DNA of 64,000 nucleotides, from assembly GCF_009183365.2 (NCBI RefSeq), contig NZ_CP068230.1, positions 4,493,001-4,557,000 on the forward strand. Reading direction: 5' to 3'. Both the position numbers and the translations under genes were made by a program. Shown here piece by piece: positions 34,440-43,355 of the stretch. The notes beneath the pieces are model-generated. The model was not told the origin of the DNA, ran no database searches, and saw only the letters and a list, made by a program, of their open reading frames with translations. The stretch comes from Shewanella algae (lineage in GTDB: Bacteria; Pseudomonadota; Gammaproteobacteria; Enterobacterales; Shewanellaceae). The first letter of the stretch is position 1. Each line of letters opens with the position of its first letter.

Positions 34440-35367
34440 CCATTAACTCCTGTAATTGCTGTTTCACCCGGGCGGCGTCCTGGGGATATGTCACTCCCAA
34501 CCAGGCCTCGCGGGCGGTTTCCACCCTGACACTACGGGTGGCAAGGTTTTGCTGTTGTTGGCACGGCTCTGGGTCTGGCTGCTCAATTGCATTTTGCACT
34601 ATCGCAGGCAGATAACACTCGGCTTTAAGATCATCGCCATGGGTTGCCAAAAAGCGTCTGAGCCCCAGCTCCAGTGCGGCAAATATATTCGCCGAAAAGC
34701 CCCAGCAGGTCATGGATACCAAGGCATCGGCGGCTATCGGCCGGCGTTCACCCTGAAGCTCTCCCTCAAGGCCATGGGTGCCTTGACGAATATCGAGCCA
34801 CTCCTGCACCGAAGTCAGGTAACCCTTCCCATTGACCTCACACAGGCCACGATTCACCCCGCCATGCTCGGACAAGGTCAGTCCCAGCGGCCAGGCCACC
34901 ATCATCCATTCATTGGGATGTTGCCTAAGCCCCTCAGCCAACTGCACAAAGGCATGATCGCCATAATAATCATCTGCGGTGATCACTGCCATGGGGCCAT
35001 CGACCAGATGCCTGGCACTCCAGAGGGCATGCGCCGTGCCCCAGGGTTTTTGCCTGTTACTGTGGCGCTTTGTGATATCCCCTGTCTGCCTTGCCGATAT
35101 CGGCTGTGGCAGATCGTCCAGCGTCTGATAACAAAGGTGCCACTCAAACCCGGAAGGCAGGAAACCGCTTAACTGGCGACAGATCTCGCTTTCAAGCTCA
35201 GGGCGGATAACCAGCACGGCGCGGGCAAACCCGGCCTTGATGGCTGAGCTTAGCGCCAATTGCAGCATGGTTTCCCCATTGGGCCCCAATGCCGCCAACT
35301 GTTTATCACCGCCAAAACGGCTTCCCAGCCCGGCGGCCATAATCACCAGAGTTAATTTTGTATCCAT
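34432..35367 (-). CDS. Sugar-1-phosphate nucleotidyltransferase (UDP-sugar pyrophosphorylase-like)
   Basis: Encodes 311 residues. The N-terminal nucleotide-binding motif is IMAAGLGSRFGGDKQ (about 9-23). An ITADDYYG (about 129-136) provides the metal-binding Asp. It belongs to the NTP_transferase family. It overlaps the kinase gene by eight bases, indicating coupled translation. The likely reaction is HexNAc-1-P plus UTP to UDP-HexNAc, by inference from the kinase. No membrane segments. Nothing upstream suggests further operon members. Confidence 0.82.
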   Translation of the reverse strand: MDTKLTLVIMAAGLGSRFGGDKQLAALGPNGETMLQLALSSAIKAGFARAVLVIRPELESEICRQLSGFLPSGFEWHLCYQTLDDLPQPISARQTGDITKRHSNRQKPWGTAHALWSARHLVDGPMAVITADDYYGDHAFVQLAEGLRQHPNEWMMVAWPLGLTLSEHGGVNRGLCEVNGKGYLTSVQEWLDIRQGTHGLEGELQGERRPIAADALVSMTCWGFSANIFAALELGLRRFLATHGDDLKAECYLPAIVQNAIEQPDPEPCQQQQNLATRSVRVETAREAWLGVTYPQDAARVKQQLQELMGA

Positions 35368-35478
35368 AAACTGTCGAATATGCCGCGAAGAAAGCCGAGC
35401 CGAAAGAAGCGAGGCAGTATAACAGAATCACAGCTCTGATGAACCAAAGCTGTGGTTAACCGTGCACCAACATGCGCC

Positions 35479-36882
35479 CTATTCAATAAGCTGCCGGAAG
35501 GCAGGAACAGAACCCAATGCCGCCTGACTGCCCTTGAGGCTGAAGTCATAGCCGCAGAGCTTAACCGAGCCCCGCCGCGCCATATCCTGAACAATCACCT
35601 GACTATCCAGAGGGCTGAAGGCCGCTTCGACCTTGCCGTTATCGCCGATAACGACCGACATGGGCCGATAGCCAATGCCATTGTTGAACACCAGCTCGGC
35701 GCAGCGGCGATCGCCCTTGGCGGTAGCCAGATCCCACAAGGGGCCAGGGGCGTCGGTATCGCCAAGCCAGCTCATACGCAGCAAGTCGCCATCGAGCGAC
35801 AGGTTGAAGCTGTCCGGCAGGCGCACAGTCACCCTGTCGGAAGTTTCGGCCGCAATCTCAGTAGTCTCACGGCCTGATGCGTCATTAGGCTTAGCCTGAG
35901 GCCACAGCAGCCATATGATCAATCCCAAGCCAAACAGCGCTGTGACCAGCGCGGCTATGGCAAGGCCCTTACGCTGGGCGGCCGAGAGGCCGCCCAGCCG
36001 CTGCCAAAGTTGCAATATGGCATCGCGCCAGGAGAGCAGCAACACAGACAAGGAGCCGGTGCGGTCGACCTCATCATCAACCCCAGGCTCAGCGCTATTG
36101 ACCTTATGGCGGGCTTGCTTATCTGTATGCCAGCCAGGCTCTGTATCTATCGCTGAGGTATCGACCTCGGTCGGCGCCGAGTCGAAATAACGGCTGCGGC
36201 CAGGTCCATAGGATATGGCGTCATGACTGATGTCATGGTCGCTATTGGCAGCAGCAAAGCTTGCCGGCTCAGGCGCTTGGCTAAGAGGGTGCTCAGGCTG
36301 CTGCCCCGCGGCACTATACCCGGCACCGCTATGATGCGGTTGGTTATCGTCTTGGTCGCTACTCTGATAAACGTGATCATCTGAATAGCCTTGAGCGTGG
36401 TTATCTGCATAGCCATGAACATCACTGCCCAGGGTTGGCTCGACCCGTCTTATCTTGCTCTTACGCTCGGCGCTCAAAGGCACAGGGCCACAGTATCCCT
36501 GCACATAGTCTCGCTTACTGCGGGCGCCGCGGCCGCGATTCCCACCAGGCAACAGCGCCAAACCTGCATGCAGCGCCAAAGCCAGCACCAGGGCACCTAT
36601 CAGATAACTGCCATCCTGGTCGGTACTCAGGGCCAACAGCAGAATGAGCCAAGGCAGCAGGGCTATCAGTGACAACCAGGGGTTACGGCCGCCATCACCA
36701 AAGCGACGACGGCAACTGAGCAGTAGTACGGGCGCCAGTAAAATCCCGGGCACCCAGATGAAACTGCCGCCGCCAAAAAGCCCCCCCAGCACGAGTAACA
36801 AAAGATAGACGGCGCCACTGATGGCCGCGTGTCGCAGACCATTGTCGTAACCCTGAATACAGATGAGCGATTTATACAGCAC
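35479..36882 (-). CDS. Membrane protein with DUF805-like N-terminus and cytoplasmic/periplasmic tail domain
   Basis: Encodes 467 residues from a GTG (AAGGGGTTCT upstream). It has four N-terminal hydrophobic segments (1-110, DUF805-like), then a long polar linker (130-290) unusually rich in Asp, His, Tyr, Ser and Gln, and a single transmembrane helix (about 310-330, ALVTALFGLGLIIWLLW). A C-terminal beta-rich domain follows (350-467). I do not know a function. It is single, divergent from gmk. The His/Asp-rich linker may bind metal. Confidence 0.7.
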   Translation of the reverse strand: MLYKSLICIQGYDNGLRHAAISGAVYLLLLVLGGLFGGGSFIWVPGILLAPVLLLSCRRRFGDGGRNPWLSLIALLPWLILLLALSTDQDGSYLIGALVLALALHAGLALLPGGNRGRGARSKRDYVQGYCGPVPLSAERKSKIRRVEPTLGSDVHGYADNHAQGYSDDHVYQSSDQDDNQPHHSGAGYSAAGQQPEHPLSQAPEPASFAAANSDHDISHDAISYGPGRSRYFDSAPTEVDTSAIDTEPGWHTDKQARHKVNSAEPGVDDEVDRTGSLSVLLLSWRDAILQLWQRLGGLSAAQRKGLAIAALVTALFGLGLIIWLLWPQAKPNDASGRETTEIAAETSDRVTVRLPDSFNLSLDGDLLRMSWLGDTDAPGPLWDLATAKGDRRCAELVFNNGIGYRPMSVVIGDNGKVEAAFSPLDSQVIVQDMARRGSVKLCGYDFSLKGSQAALGSVPAFRQLIE

Positions 36883-37113
36883 AGAACCCCTTAAAAAATC
36901 GACCGACTTATTGATGGCAGCCTAACGAATTTGATGGCAATTGTCAGCGCCACTGGCATGGCAGCATTGCCTGCCTATATAATAGCTGCCCTTAAGGAAG
37001 CTGCCTTGAACACCTGTAGCTGGCGCAAGCCAGAGTGCCGACAGCGCATAGTTCGCAGCTTCCCTCATCAGCCACCGGCTTTTTTACAGCCAAAGACTTG
37101 GAACCCAAATATT

Positions 37114-37737
37114 ATGAGTGCACGCGGAAACCTTTTTATTGTCTCGGCCCCCAGTGGAGCGGGCAAATCGTCACTGATTGCAGCCCTGCTGGCCAATAAA
37201 CCGGCCGACAAACAAGTTTCCGTATCGCACACCACCCGCCAGCCCCGTCCGGGAGAGGTTCACGGCCAGCACTATCATTATGTGTCGGTGGAGGAGTTCA
37301 AGGCGCTGATTGCCGAAGAAGCCTTCTTCGAGTGGGCCGAAGTCTTCGGTAACTTTTATGGCACTTCCCGCAAGGTCATTGAAGAGACGCTTGAACGGGG
37401 CATAGATGTGTTCCTGGATATCGACTGGCAGGGTGCCCAGCAAGTGAAGAAACTGATGCCCAAGGCCATCGGCATCTTTATTCTGCCACCGTCCCGCGAA
37501 GAACTGGAGCGCCGTCTGACCGGGCGCGGTCAGGATAGCAGCGAAGTCATCGCCTCCCGCATGGCACAGGCGGTGTCAGAAATGTCGCACTATAAAGAGT
37601 ATGATTTCATCATAGTCAACGACGATTTTGAGACTGCACTGGGGGATCTGAGCGCGATCATTCGCTCGCAACGCCTGACTCGTGCTAGTCAAATTAATAC
37701 TCACAATGATATGCTTAAGGGTCTGTTGGCAGATTAA
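37114..37737 (+). CDS. gmk: Guanylate kinase
   Basis: Encodes 207 residues from the ATG at 37,114. The longer frame from 36,931 would add 61 unrelated residues. The P-loop SAPSGAGKSSL is at residues 10-20, the GMP-binding SHTTRQPRPGE follows at about 37-47, and HYHYVSVEEF next. It phosphorylates GMP to GDP. It lies 59 bases before rpoZ, as in the conserved gmk-rpoZ-spoT arrangement. Confidence 0.98.
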   Translation: MSARGNLFIVSAPSGAGKSSLIAALLANKPADKQVSVSHTTRQPRPGEVHGQHYHYVSVEEFKALIAEEAFFEWAEVFGNFYGTSRKVIEETLERGIDVFLDIDWQGAQQVKKLMPKAIGIFILPPSREELERRLTGRGQDSSEVIASRMAQAVSEMSHYKEYDFIIVNDDFETALGDLSAIIRSQRLTRASQINTHNDMLKGLLAD

Positions 37738-37796
37738 TTGCCTTCGTGTACAATTTTGCGTCATTTTTTCCATTCAAATCACTGGAGTTTCAACAC

Positions 37797-38078
37797 ATGG
37801 CTCGCGTTACTGTAGAAGACGCCGTTAAACAAATCGGCAACCGTTTTGATATGATCATGGTTGCGGCGCGTCGTGCCCGTCAGATCGCCGTCCAGGGTAA
37901 AGATCCTTTGGTTGAAGAGCAAAACGACAAACCCACTGTTATCGCACTGCGCGAAATCGAACAGGGACTGGTTAACTCAGCGACTCTGGATGCCGATGAG
38001 CGCCAGAGCGTACGTGAGCGCGAAGCAGCTGAAATTGCTGCCGTGGCAGCGATTGCAGAAGGTAACTCTTCACTCTAA
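37797..38078 (+). CDS. rpoZ: RNA polymerase omega subunit
   Basis: Encodes 93 residues from the ATG at 37,797, with ACTGGAGTTTCAAC upstream. An upstream in-frame start at 37,746 lacks family support. It begins MARVTVEDAVKQIGNRFDM and has the ARRARQIAVQG motif that binds the beta-prime subunit and forms part of the ppGpp site. It lies directly before spoT (25 bases), whose product makes and degrades ppGpp. Confidence 0.98.
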   Translation: MARVTVEDAVKQIGNRFDMIMVAARRARQIAVQGKDPLVEEQNDKPTVIALREIEQGLVNSATLDADERQSVREREAAEIAAVAAIAEGNSSL

Positions 38079-38103
38079 GGCATATTCTTAGGAGAACAGC
38101 CAC

Positions 38104-40212
38104 TTGTATCTGTTTGAAGGTCTCAAGGAGTCTGCCGCCAGTTATCTGGAGCCGGAGCAGGTAGAATTACTCAAGCAGGCCTATCAGGTGGCGCGTGATG
38201 CCCATGAAGGGCAGATGCGCACCAGTGGCGAACCCTATATTACCCATCCGGTTGCGGTTGCCCGCATCCTGGCCGAAATGCGTCTCGACCACGAGACGCT
38301 GATGGCCGCCCTGCTGCACGACACCATAGAAGACACCCAAGTTACCCATCAGGATCTGGCCGAACTGTTCGGCGCCTCGGTGGCGGAGCTGGTGGAAGGT
38401 GTCTCCAAGCTAGACAAGATCAAATTCCGCGACAAGAAAGAGGCCCAGGCGGAAAACTTCCGCAAAATGATGATGGCCATGACCCAGGATATCCGGGTGA
38501 TCCTCATCAAACTGGCCGACCGCACCCACAATATGCGCACCCTGGGCGCCCTGCGGCCCGACAAACGTCGCCGCATTGCCCGCGAAACCCTGGAAATTTA
38601 CGCCCCCATTGCCAACCGTCTGGGTATTCACAATATCAAGACAGAGTTGGAAGATCTCGGCTTTCAGGCCTATTACCCCATGCGCTATCGGGTACTCAAA
38701 GAGGTGGTTCGTGCCGCCCGCGGTAACCGCAAGGAACTGATCCAGAGCATAGAAACCGCCATTCGTACCCGCCTGGAAGATGTGGGTATCAAGGGCAAGG
38801 TCAAGGGCAGGGAAAAGAACCTCTATTCCATCTACAACAAGATGCGCAGCAAAGAGCTGCAATTCCAGGAAGTGATGGATATCTATGCCTTCCGCCTGAT
38901 AGTGGACTCCATAGATACCTGTTATCGGGTGCTCGGAGTAATGCACGGCCTCTACAAGCCGCGTCCGGGCAGATTTAAAGACTATATCGCCATTCCCAAG
39001 GCCAACGGCTATCAGTCGTTGCATACCTCGCTGTTTGGTCCCCATGCGGTACCGGTGGAAATTCAGATCCGTACCGAAGACATGGATCAGATGGCCGATA
39101 AAGGGGTTGCGGCCCACTGGATGTACAAGAGTGGCCAGACCGGCGCCTCGGGTACCACTACCCAGCTGCGCGCCCGCAAATGGATGCAAAGCCTGCTGGA
39201 ACTGCAGCAGAGTGCTTCCACCTCGTTTGAATTTGTTGAAAACGTCAAGACAGAGCTGTTCCCGGAAGAGATCTATGTGTTCACTCCCGAGGGCCGCATT
39301 CTGGAACTGCCGGTAGGCGCCACCGCAGTGGATTTCGCCTATGAGGTGCACACGGATGTGGGTAACACCTGTGTCGGCGCCCGGGTCAACCGCCAGGCCT
39401 ATCCGTTGAGTCAGCCGCTGATTTCCGGGCAAACGGTCGAGATCATCACCGCCAAGGGCGCCCGCCCCAACGCCGCCTGGCTCAACTTCGTGGTTACCGG
39501 CAAGGCCCGCGCCAAAATCCGTCAGGTGCTCAAGAGCCTCAAGCAGGACGAAGCCAGCACCCTGGGTAGGCGTCTGCTGAACCATGCACTGGGCGAAACC
39601 AAGCTGGAACAGATAGATCCGGCTCAGATAGACAAGGTAGTCAAAGACACCAAACACGCCGATCTGCAATCACTGCTGGCCGACATAGGTCTTGGCAATG
39701 CCATGAGCATAGTCATAGCCCAACGCCTCAAGGGCGACAAGATAGAGCCGCAGAAGCAACATGACGAGCACAAGCTGATGCCGATCCGCGGCGCCGAAGG
39801 CATGTTGGTTACCTTCGCCAATTGCTGCCGCCCCATTCCTGGGGATGCCGTGATTGCTCACGTGAGCCCGGGCAAGGGCCTGGTGGTGCACATGGAAAAC
39901 TGCGCCAACATCCGCGGCTATCAGGGCGAGCCGGACAAGTATATTCCGGTGCAGTGGGATGCCGTCGATGGCGTCGAATTCCAGGCCAACCTGAGGGTCG
40001 AAATCGTCAACCATCAGGGCGCGCTGGCGAAGATCACCAATATCATTGCCGCCGAAGGCTCCAATATTCACAATCTCAGCACCGAAGAGCGCGATGGCCG
40101 CGTCTATCTGATCAACCTGCGCATCTCGGTTCGCGACCGGATCCACATGGCAAATGTTATGCGCCGAATCAGGGTACTGCCCGAGGTTCTGCGTACATCC
40201 CGTAACCGTTGA
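38104..40212 (+). CDS. spoT: SpoT, bifunctional (p)ppGpp synthetase/hydrolase
   Basis: Encodes 702 residues from a TTG start preceded by AGGAGAACAGCCAC. The length and MYLFEGL N-terminus match E. coli SpoT. The HD hydrolase domain is at about 25-190 (HxxxVA, LLHDTIEDT), the synthetase domain at about 230-350 (YSIYNK, DYIAIPKANGYQSLHTS), TGS at about 390-450 and ACT at about 630-700. It controls the stringent response and fatty-acid starvation signal. It sits between rpoZ and ridA. Confidence 0.98.
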   Translation: MYLFEGLKESAASYLEPEQVELLKQAYQVARDAHEGQMRTSGEPYITHPVAVARILAEMRLDHETLMAALLHDTIEDTQVTHQDLAELFGASVAELVEGVSKLDKIKFRDKKEAQAENFRKMMMAMTQDIRVILIKLADRTHNMRTLGALRPDKRRRIARETLEIYAPIANRLGIHNIKTELEDLGFQAYYPMRYRVLKEVVRAARGNRKELIQSIETAIRTRLEDVGIKGKVKGREKNLYSIYNKMRSKELQFQEVMDIYAFRLIVDSIDTCYRVLGVMHGLYKPRPGRFKDYIAIPKANGYQSLHTSLFGPHAVPVEIQIRTEDMDQMADKGVAAHWMYKSGQTGASGTTTQLRARKWMQSLLELQQSASTSFEFVENVKTELFPEEIYVFTPEGRILELPVGATAVDFAYEVHTDVGNTCVGARVNRQAYPLSQPLISGQTVEIITAKGARPNAAWLNFVVTGKARAKIRQVLKSLKQDEASTLGRRLLNHALGETKLEQIDPAQIDKVVKDTKHADLQSLLADIGLGNAMSIVIAQRLKGDKIEPQKQHDEHKLMPIRGAEGMLVTFANCCRPIPGDAVIAHVSPGKGLVVHMENCANIRGYQGEPDKYIPVQWDAVDGVEFQANLRVEIVNHQGALAKITNIIAAEGSNIHNLSTEERDGRVYLINLRISVRDRIHMANVMRRIRVLPEVLRTSRNR

Positions 40213-40235
40213 TAACAGAAAAAAGAGAGAGCGTT

Positions 40236-40619
40236 ATGGCAGAGAAGATCATCATAGCAACAGACAAGGCTCCCGCCGCTATCGGCACCTACTCCCAGGC
40301 AGTCAAAGTGGGCAGCACAGTCTACCTGTCCGGGCAGATCCCGCTGGACCCAGCCACCATGGCACTGGCCGGTGACGACTTTGAAACCCAGGTTGTACGG
40401 GTATTCGACAACCTCAAGGCCGTCTGTGAAGCCGCCGGCGGTTCCATGGCCGATATCGTCAAACTGAATATCTATATGCTGGATCTGGGCAACTTTGCCA
40501 CGGTCAACGAAATCATGAGCCGTTACTTCAACCAGCCTTACCCGGCCCGCGCCGCCATCGGCGTGAAAGAGCTGCCAAAGGGTTCTCTGGTCGAAATGGA
40601 CGGTGTGATGGAACTCTGA
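40236..40619 (+). CDS. ridA: RidA-family enamine/imine deaminase
   Basis: Encodes 127 residues from the ATG at 40,236 (AGAGAGAGCG upstream), rather than a start at 40,209 inside the spoT end. It begins MAEKIIIATDKAPAAIGTYSQAV. It has GQIPLDP and the arginine of PARAAIGVKELPKG that defines active RidA. The enzyme hydrolyses reactive 2-aminoacrylate and related enamines. It lies 23 bases after spoT and is followed by a terminator. Confidence 0.96.
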   Translation: MAEKIIIATDKAPAAIGTYSQAVKVGSTVYLSGQIPLDPATMALAGDDFETQVVRVFDNLKAVCEAAGGSMADIVKLNIYMLDLGNFATVNEIMSRYFNQPYPARAAIGVKELPKGSLVEMDGVMEL

Positions 40620-40635
40620 GTTCCATCCCCAATAC

Positions 40636-40656
40636 AGGGCGCTACGGCGCCCTTTT
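40636..40656 (+). terminator. Rho-independent terminator after ridA
   Basis: AGGGCGC (40636-40642), loop TACG, GCGCCCT (40647-40653), then TTT and further T. It marks the end of the gmk-rpoZ-spoT-ridA transcript and lies just ahead of trmH. Confidence 0.85.
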
Positions 40657-40676
40657 TCATATAGGATCCCCCGCCA

Positions 40677-41369
40677 ATGAGCCCCGAACGCTTCGCTCGC
40701 ATCAACCAAATGCTGGATATGCGCCAGCCGGATCTGAGCCTGATCCTGGACAAAGTCCACAAGAGCAACAATATTTCCGCCGCGCTGCGCAGTGCCGATG
40801 CTGTGGGTATCCACGAAATTCATGCAGTCTGGCCCGATGCCGATATGCGCCTGTCCGGCAATACCGCCTCCGGCAGCCAGCAGTGGGTCAAAACCATTAA
40901 ACACTATGACTTCGCCTCGGCTGCCAAGGCCTGCAAGGCGCGCGGGATGCAGCTGGTCGCCACCCATTTCGGCCCTCAGGCCCGTGACTTTAGGGAGCTG
41001 GATTACCGCCGCCCCACCGCCTTTATTGTCGGCAATGAACGTGATGGTATAAGCGCCGAAGCCCTGGCACTAGCCGACGAGCAGGTAGTGATCCCCATGG
41101 TCGGCATGGTGCAATCCCTCAATGTCTCGGTGGCGTCGGCGCTGCTATTGTATGAGGCGCAGCGTCAGCGGCAGGAGGCCGGGCTCTATGGCGCCCGCAA
41201 GCTGGACAATGACTATTGCCAGACCATGTTGTTTGAGCAAGGCCACCCCATTTATGCCAAAGCCTGTCGGCGCAAAGGCATTCCCTACCCGGCCATAGAC
41301 ACGCAGGGCCAGATAGTCGCCGCTGCCGACTGGTGGCAGCGGATGCGTGAACCCATCCCCGAACTGTGA
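40677..41369 (+). CDS. trmH: tRNA (guanosine(18)-2'-O)-methyltransferase
   Basis: Encodes 230 residues, a SpoU/TrmH SPOUT methyltransferase with a trefoil knot. N-SNNISAALRSADA gives motif 1. FIVGNERDGIS and IPMVGMVQSLNVSVASALLLYE are motifs 2 and 3, with the knot. It methylates G18 of tRNAs using SAM. In E. coli it is followed by recG; here recG is 12 kb away. Its start is only 20 bases past the terminator, so its promoter may lie within ridA or it may depend on read-through. Confidence 0.96.
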   Translation: MSPERFARINQMLDMRQPDLSLILDKVHKSNNISAALRSADAVGIHEIHAVWPDADMRLSGNTASGSQQWVKTIKHYDFASAAKACKARGMQLVATHFGPQARDFRELDYRRPTAFIVGNERDGISAEALALADEQVVIPMVGMVQSLNVSVASALLLYEAQRQRQEAGLYGARKLDNDYCQTMLFEQGHPIYAKACRRKGIPYPAIDTQGQIVAAADWWQRMREPIPEL

Positions 41370-41529
41370 AGCTTTTCAAACAACCGATTAAATATTGCGC
41401 CAGATCACAATTGTCGCCATACTGGTTTGGCCACTGCATAGCGAAACTAACAGATAATCAGATCGTTGCAGCCGCCGTGGGGGAAGCTGCAGCTACGCAG
41501 ATAACAAGAACAGTTAAAGGGGACACCCC

Positions 41530-43185
41530 ATGGAAGCATCATTCAAGAGCCCGGTGGAAATGCTCGACCACTGGGTAGAGACTCAAGGCGATGAGATCTA
41601 TCTCAGGCAGCCGATCAACGGCCAATATCAGGATCTGACCTGGCGTCAGGTACAGGCCAAGGTGCAACAACTCTGCGGCGGCCTGCGTCACTTGGGGCTG
41701 CAACCCGGCGACAAGATAGCCGTGCTGTCGAAAAACTGCGCCGAATGGTTCATTACCGATCTGGCGCTGATGCACGGCGGCTATATCAGTGTGCCCATTT
41801 ACCCCACTGCCAATGCTGATACCATACGCTACGTGCTGGAACACAGTGGCTGTAAGGCCATCATGCTGGGTAAGCTGGATCACTGGGCCGATCAGGAAGC
41901 CGGTGTCGGCGGTGATATTCTGCGCCTGGCAATGCCTTATGACACCATGCCGGCTCAATATCACTGGCAGCAGCTGTTGAATCTCGGTACACCTCTGGTG
42001 GATGCCCCTTATCCCGAAGCCGAGCAGGTGATGACGCTGATCTACACCTCAGGTTCCACCGGCAAGCCCAAGGGTGCCATCCAAACCTTCGGCAGCTACG
42101 GCTGGACCTGTAATGCCGTGGTGCGCGATCTCAAGACAGATGGTAAAGACAGACTGCTATCCTACCTGCCGCTGGCCCATATCACAGAGCGGGTGGCGAT
42201 AGAGGGTTCCTCCTTCTATTCCGGCTCCTGCGTTGCCTTTGTCGAAAGCCTCGACAGCTTTGTTGCCGATGTGCAGCGAATGCGGCCAACCGTGTTCTTC
42301 TCGGTACCTCGCCTGTGGACCCTGTTCCAGAAGAACATTATCGATAAGGTCGGCTACGCCAGGCTCAATCTGCTGCTGAAGATCCCCCTCATCAGCCATC
42401 TGGTCAAACGCAAGATCCATAAGGGCCTAGGGCTGGACAAGTGTCGTTTGCTCGGTTCAGGTTCGGCGCCGATACCTCCGTCACTGGTGGAGTGGTATCA
42501 CAGCATAGGTTTGGATATCTGCGAAGCCTGGGGCATGACAGAAAACTGCGCCTACTCAATCATCAACTTCCCCTTCGATGCCAGTAAGATAGGCACAGTA
42601 GGCAAGCCGGTGATCGGCTGCGAAGTTAAGCAGGCTGCCAATGGCGAACTGCTGGTGAAGAGCCCGGGATTGATGCGTGAATACTACAAGGCGCCGGAAG
42701 CCACAGCCGCCGCCTTCGATGAAGAGGGCTTTTTCCTCACCGGCGATCTCTGCGCCATAGATGCCGACGGTTGCGTCAGCATCACAGGCCGGGTCAAGGA
42801 TAACTTCAAGACCGCCAAGGGCAAGTATGTGGCGCCAGTGCCGATTGAACGTAAGTTGGCGCAGGATCCCCATGTGGAACTTATCTGTGTCATCGGCCTG
42901 GGACTGCCTCACCCTGTGGCTTTGGTGCAACTCTCTGAAGGGGCGGCGCTGCAAGCCAGAGAAGAGGTGCGCGCCTCGCTCAAGGCCACTGTGGATGCGG
43001 TTAACCCCAACCTGGAATCCCATGAAACCGTGGAAGCGGTTCTGGTGGTCAAGGAGCCCTGGACCATAGAAAACGACGTGCTGACTCCGACGCTGAAAAT
43101 CAAGCGCCATGTGTTGGAGAGCAGATACGCCAGCCGGATGGAAGGCATTCGCGGTGCCAAGGTTGTCTGGGAAGATGAAATCTAG
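41530..43185 (+). CDS. Long-chain acyl-CoA synthetase-like AMP-forming ligase
   Basis: Encodes 551 residues of the ANL family. P-loop YTSGSTGKPKG is at about 174-184, motif LPLAHITERV near 215, GMTEN near 335 and the ATP-binding FFLTGDLC near 400. The insertion and the EVKQAANGELLVKSPG region resemble FadD15-type long-chain synthetases. It activates free fatty acids to acyl-CoA. AAAGGGGACACCCC gives the start. It is monocistronic, ended by a terminator. Confidence 0.88.
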   Translation: MEASFKSPVEMLDHWVETQGDEIYLRQPINGQYQDLTWRQVQAKVQQLCGGLRHLGLQPGDKIAVLSKNCAEWFITDLALMHGGYISVPIYPTANADTIRYVLEHSGCKAIMLGKLDHWADQEAGVGGDILRLAMPYDTMPAQYHWQQLLNLGTPLVDAPYPEAEQVMTLIYTSGSTGKPKGAIQTFGSYGWTCNAVVRDLKTDGKDRLLSYLPLAHITERVAIEGSSFYSGSCVAFVESLDSFVADVQRMRPTVFFSVPRLWTLFQKNIIDKVGYARLNLLLKIPLISHLVKRKIHKGLGLDKCRLLGSGSAPIPPSLVEWYHSIGLDICEAWGMTENCAYSIINFPFDASKIGTVGKPVIGCEVKQAANGELLVKSPGLMREYYKAPEATAAAFDEEGFFLTGDLCAIDADGCVSITGRVKDNFKTAKGKYVAPVPIERKLAQDPHVELICVIGLGLPHPVALVQLSEGAALQAREEVRASLKATVDAVNPNLESHETVEAVLVVKEPWTIENDVLTPTLKIKRHVLESRYASRMEGIRGAKVVWEDEI

Positions 43186-43213
43186 AGCCGACGCTCCTTG
43201 GTTTATCTGATTA

Positions 43214-43236
43214 TCCCGGCTTCGGCCGGGATTTTT
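43214..43236 (+). terminator. Rho-independent terminator with TTCG loop
   Basis: TCCCGGC (43214-43220), loop TTCG, GCCGGGA (43225-43231), then TTTTT. It is a stable UUCG-loop terminator after the acyl-CoA synthetase gene. Confidence 0.9.
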
Positions 43237-43355
43237 GTGACATATTCTGTCAAAAAGAGGTTGCCTTCGGGGGGAAAAACCTTATGCTGGCAGCCCAAAC
43301 ACATTCATCGGTGCCGTTCTGCATGGCACCTTACTGACAGGAAAAGCGGTTTTTA

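Noticed and set aside
33816..34529. 237-residue plus-strand ORF
   Set aside because: Antisense to the kinase gene, which has clear catalytic motifs.
36280..36440. Possible tandem repeat in the DUF805-like gene
   Set aside because: The Asp/His/Tyr/Gln-rich stretch is low-complexity coding sequence, without a fixed repeat unit.
36931..37113. N-terminal extension of guanylate kinase
   Set aside because: The extra 61 residues do not resemble Gmk, and the ATG at 37,114 matches the family start.
38410..39669. 419-residue minus-strand ORF over spoT
   Set aside because: Shadow frame of the highly conserved spoT gene.
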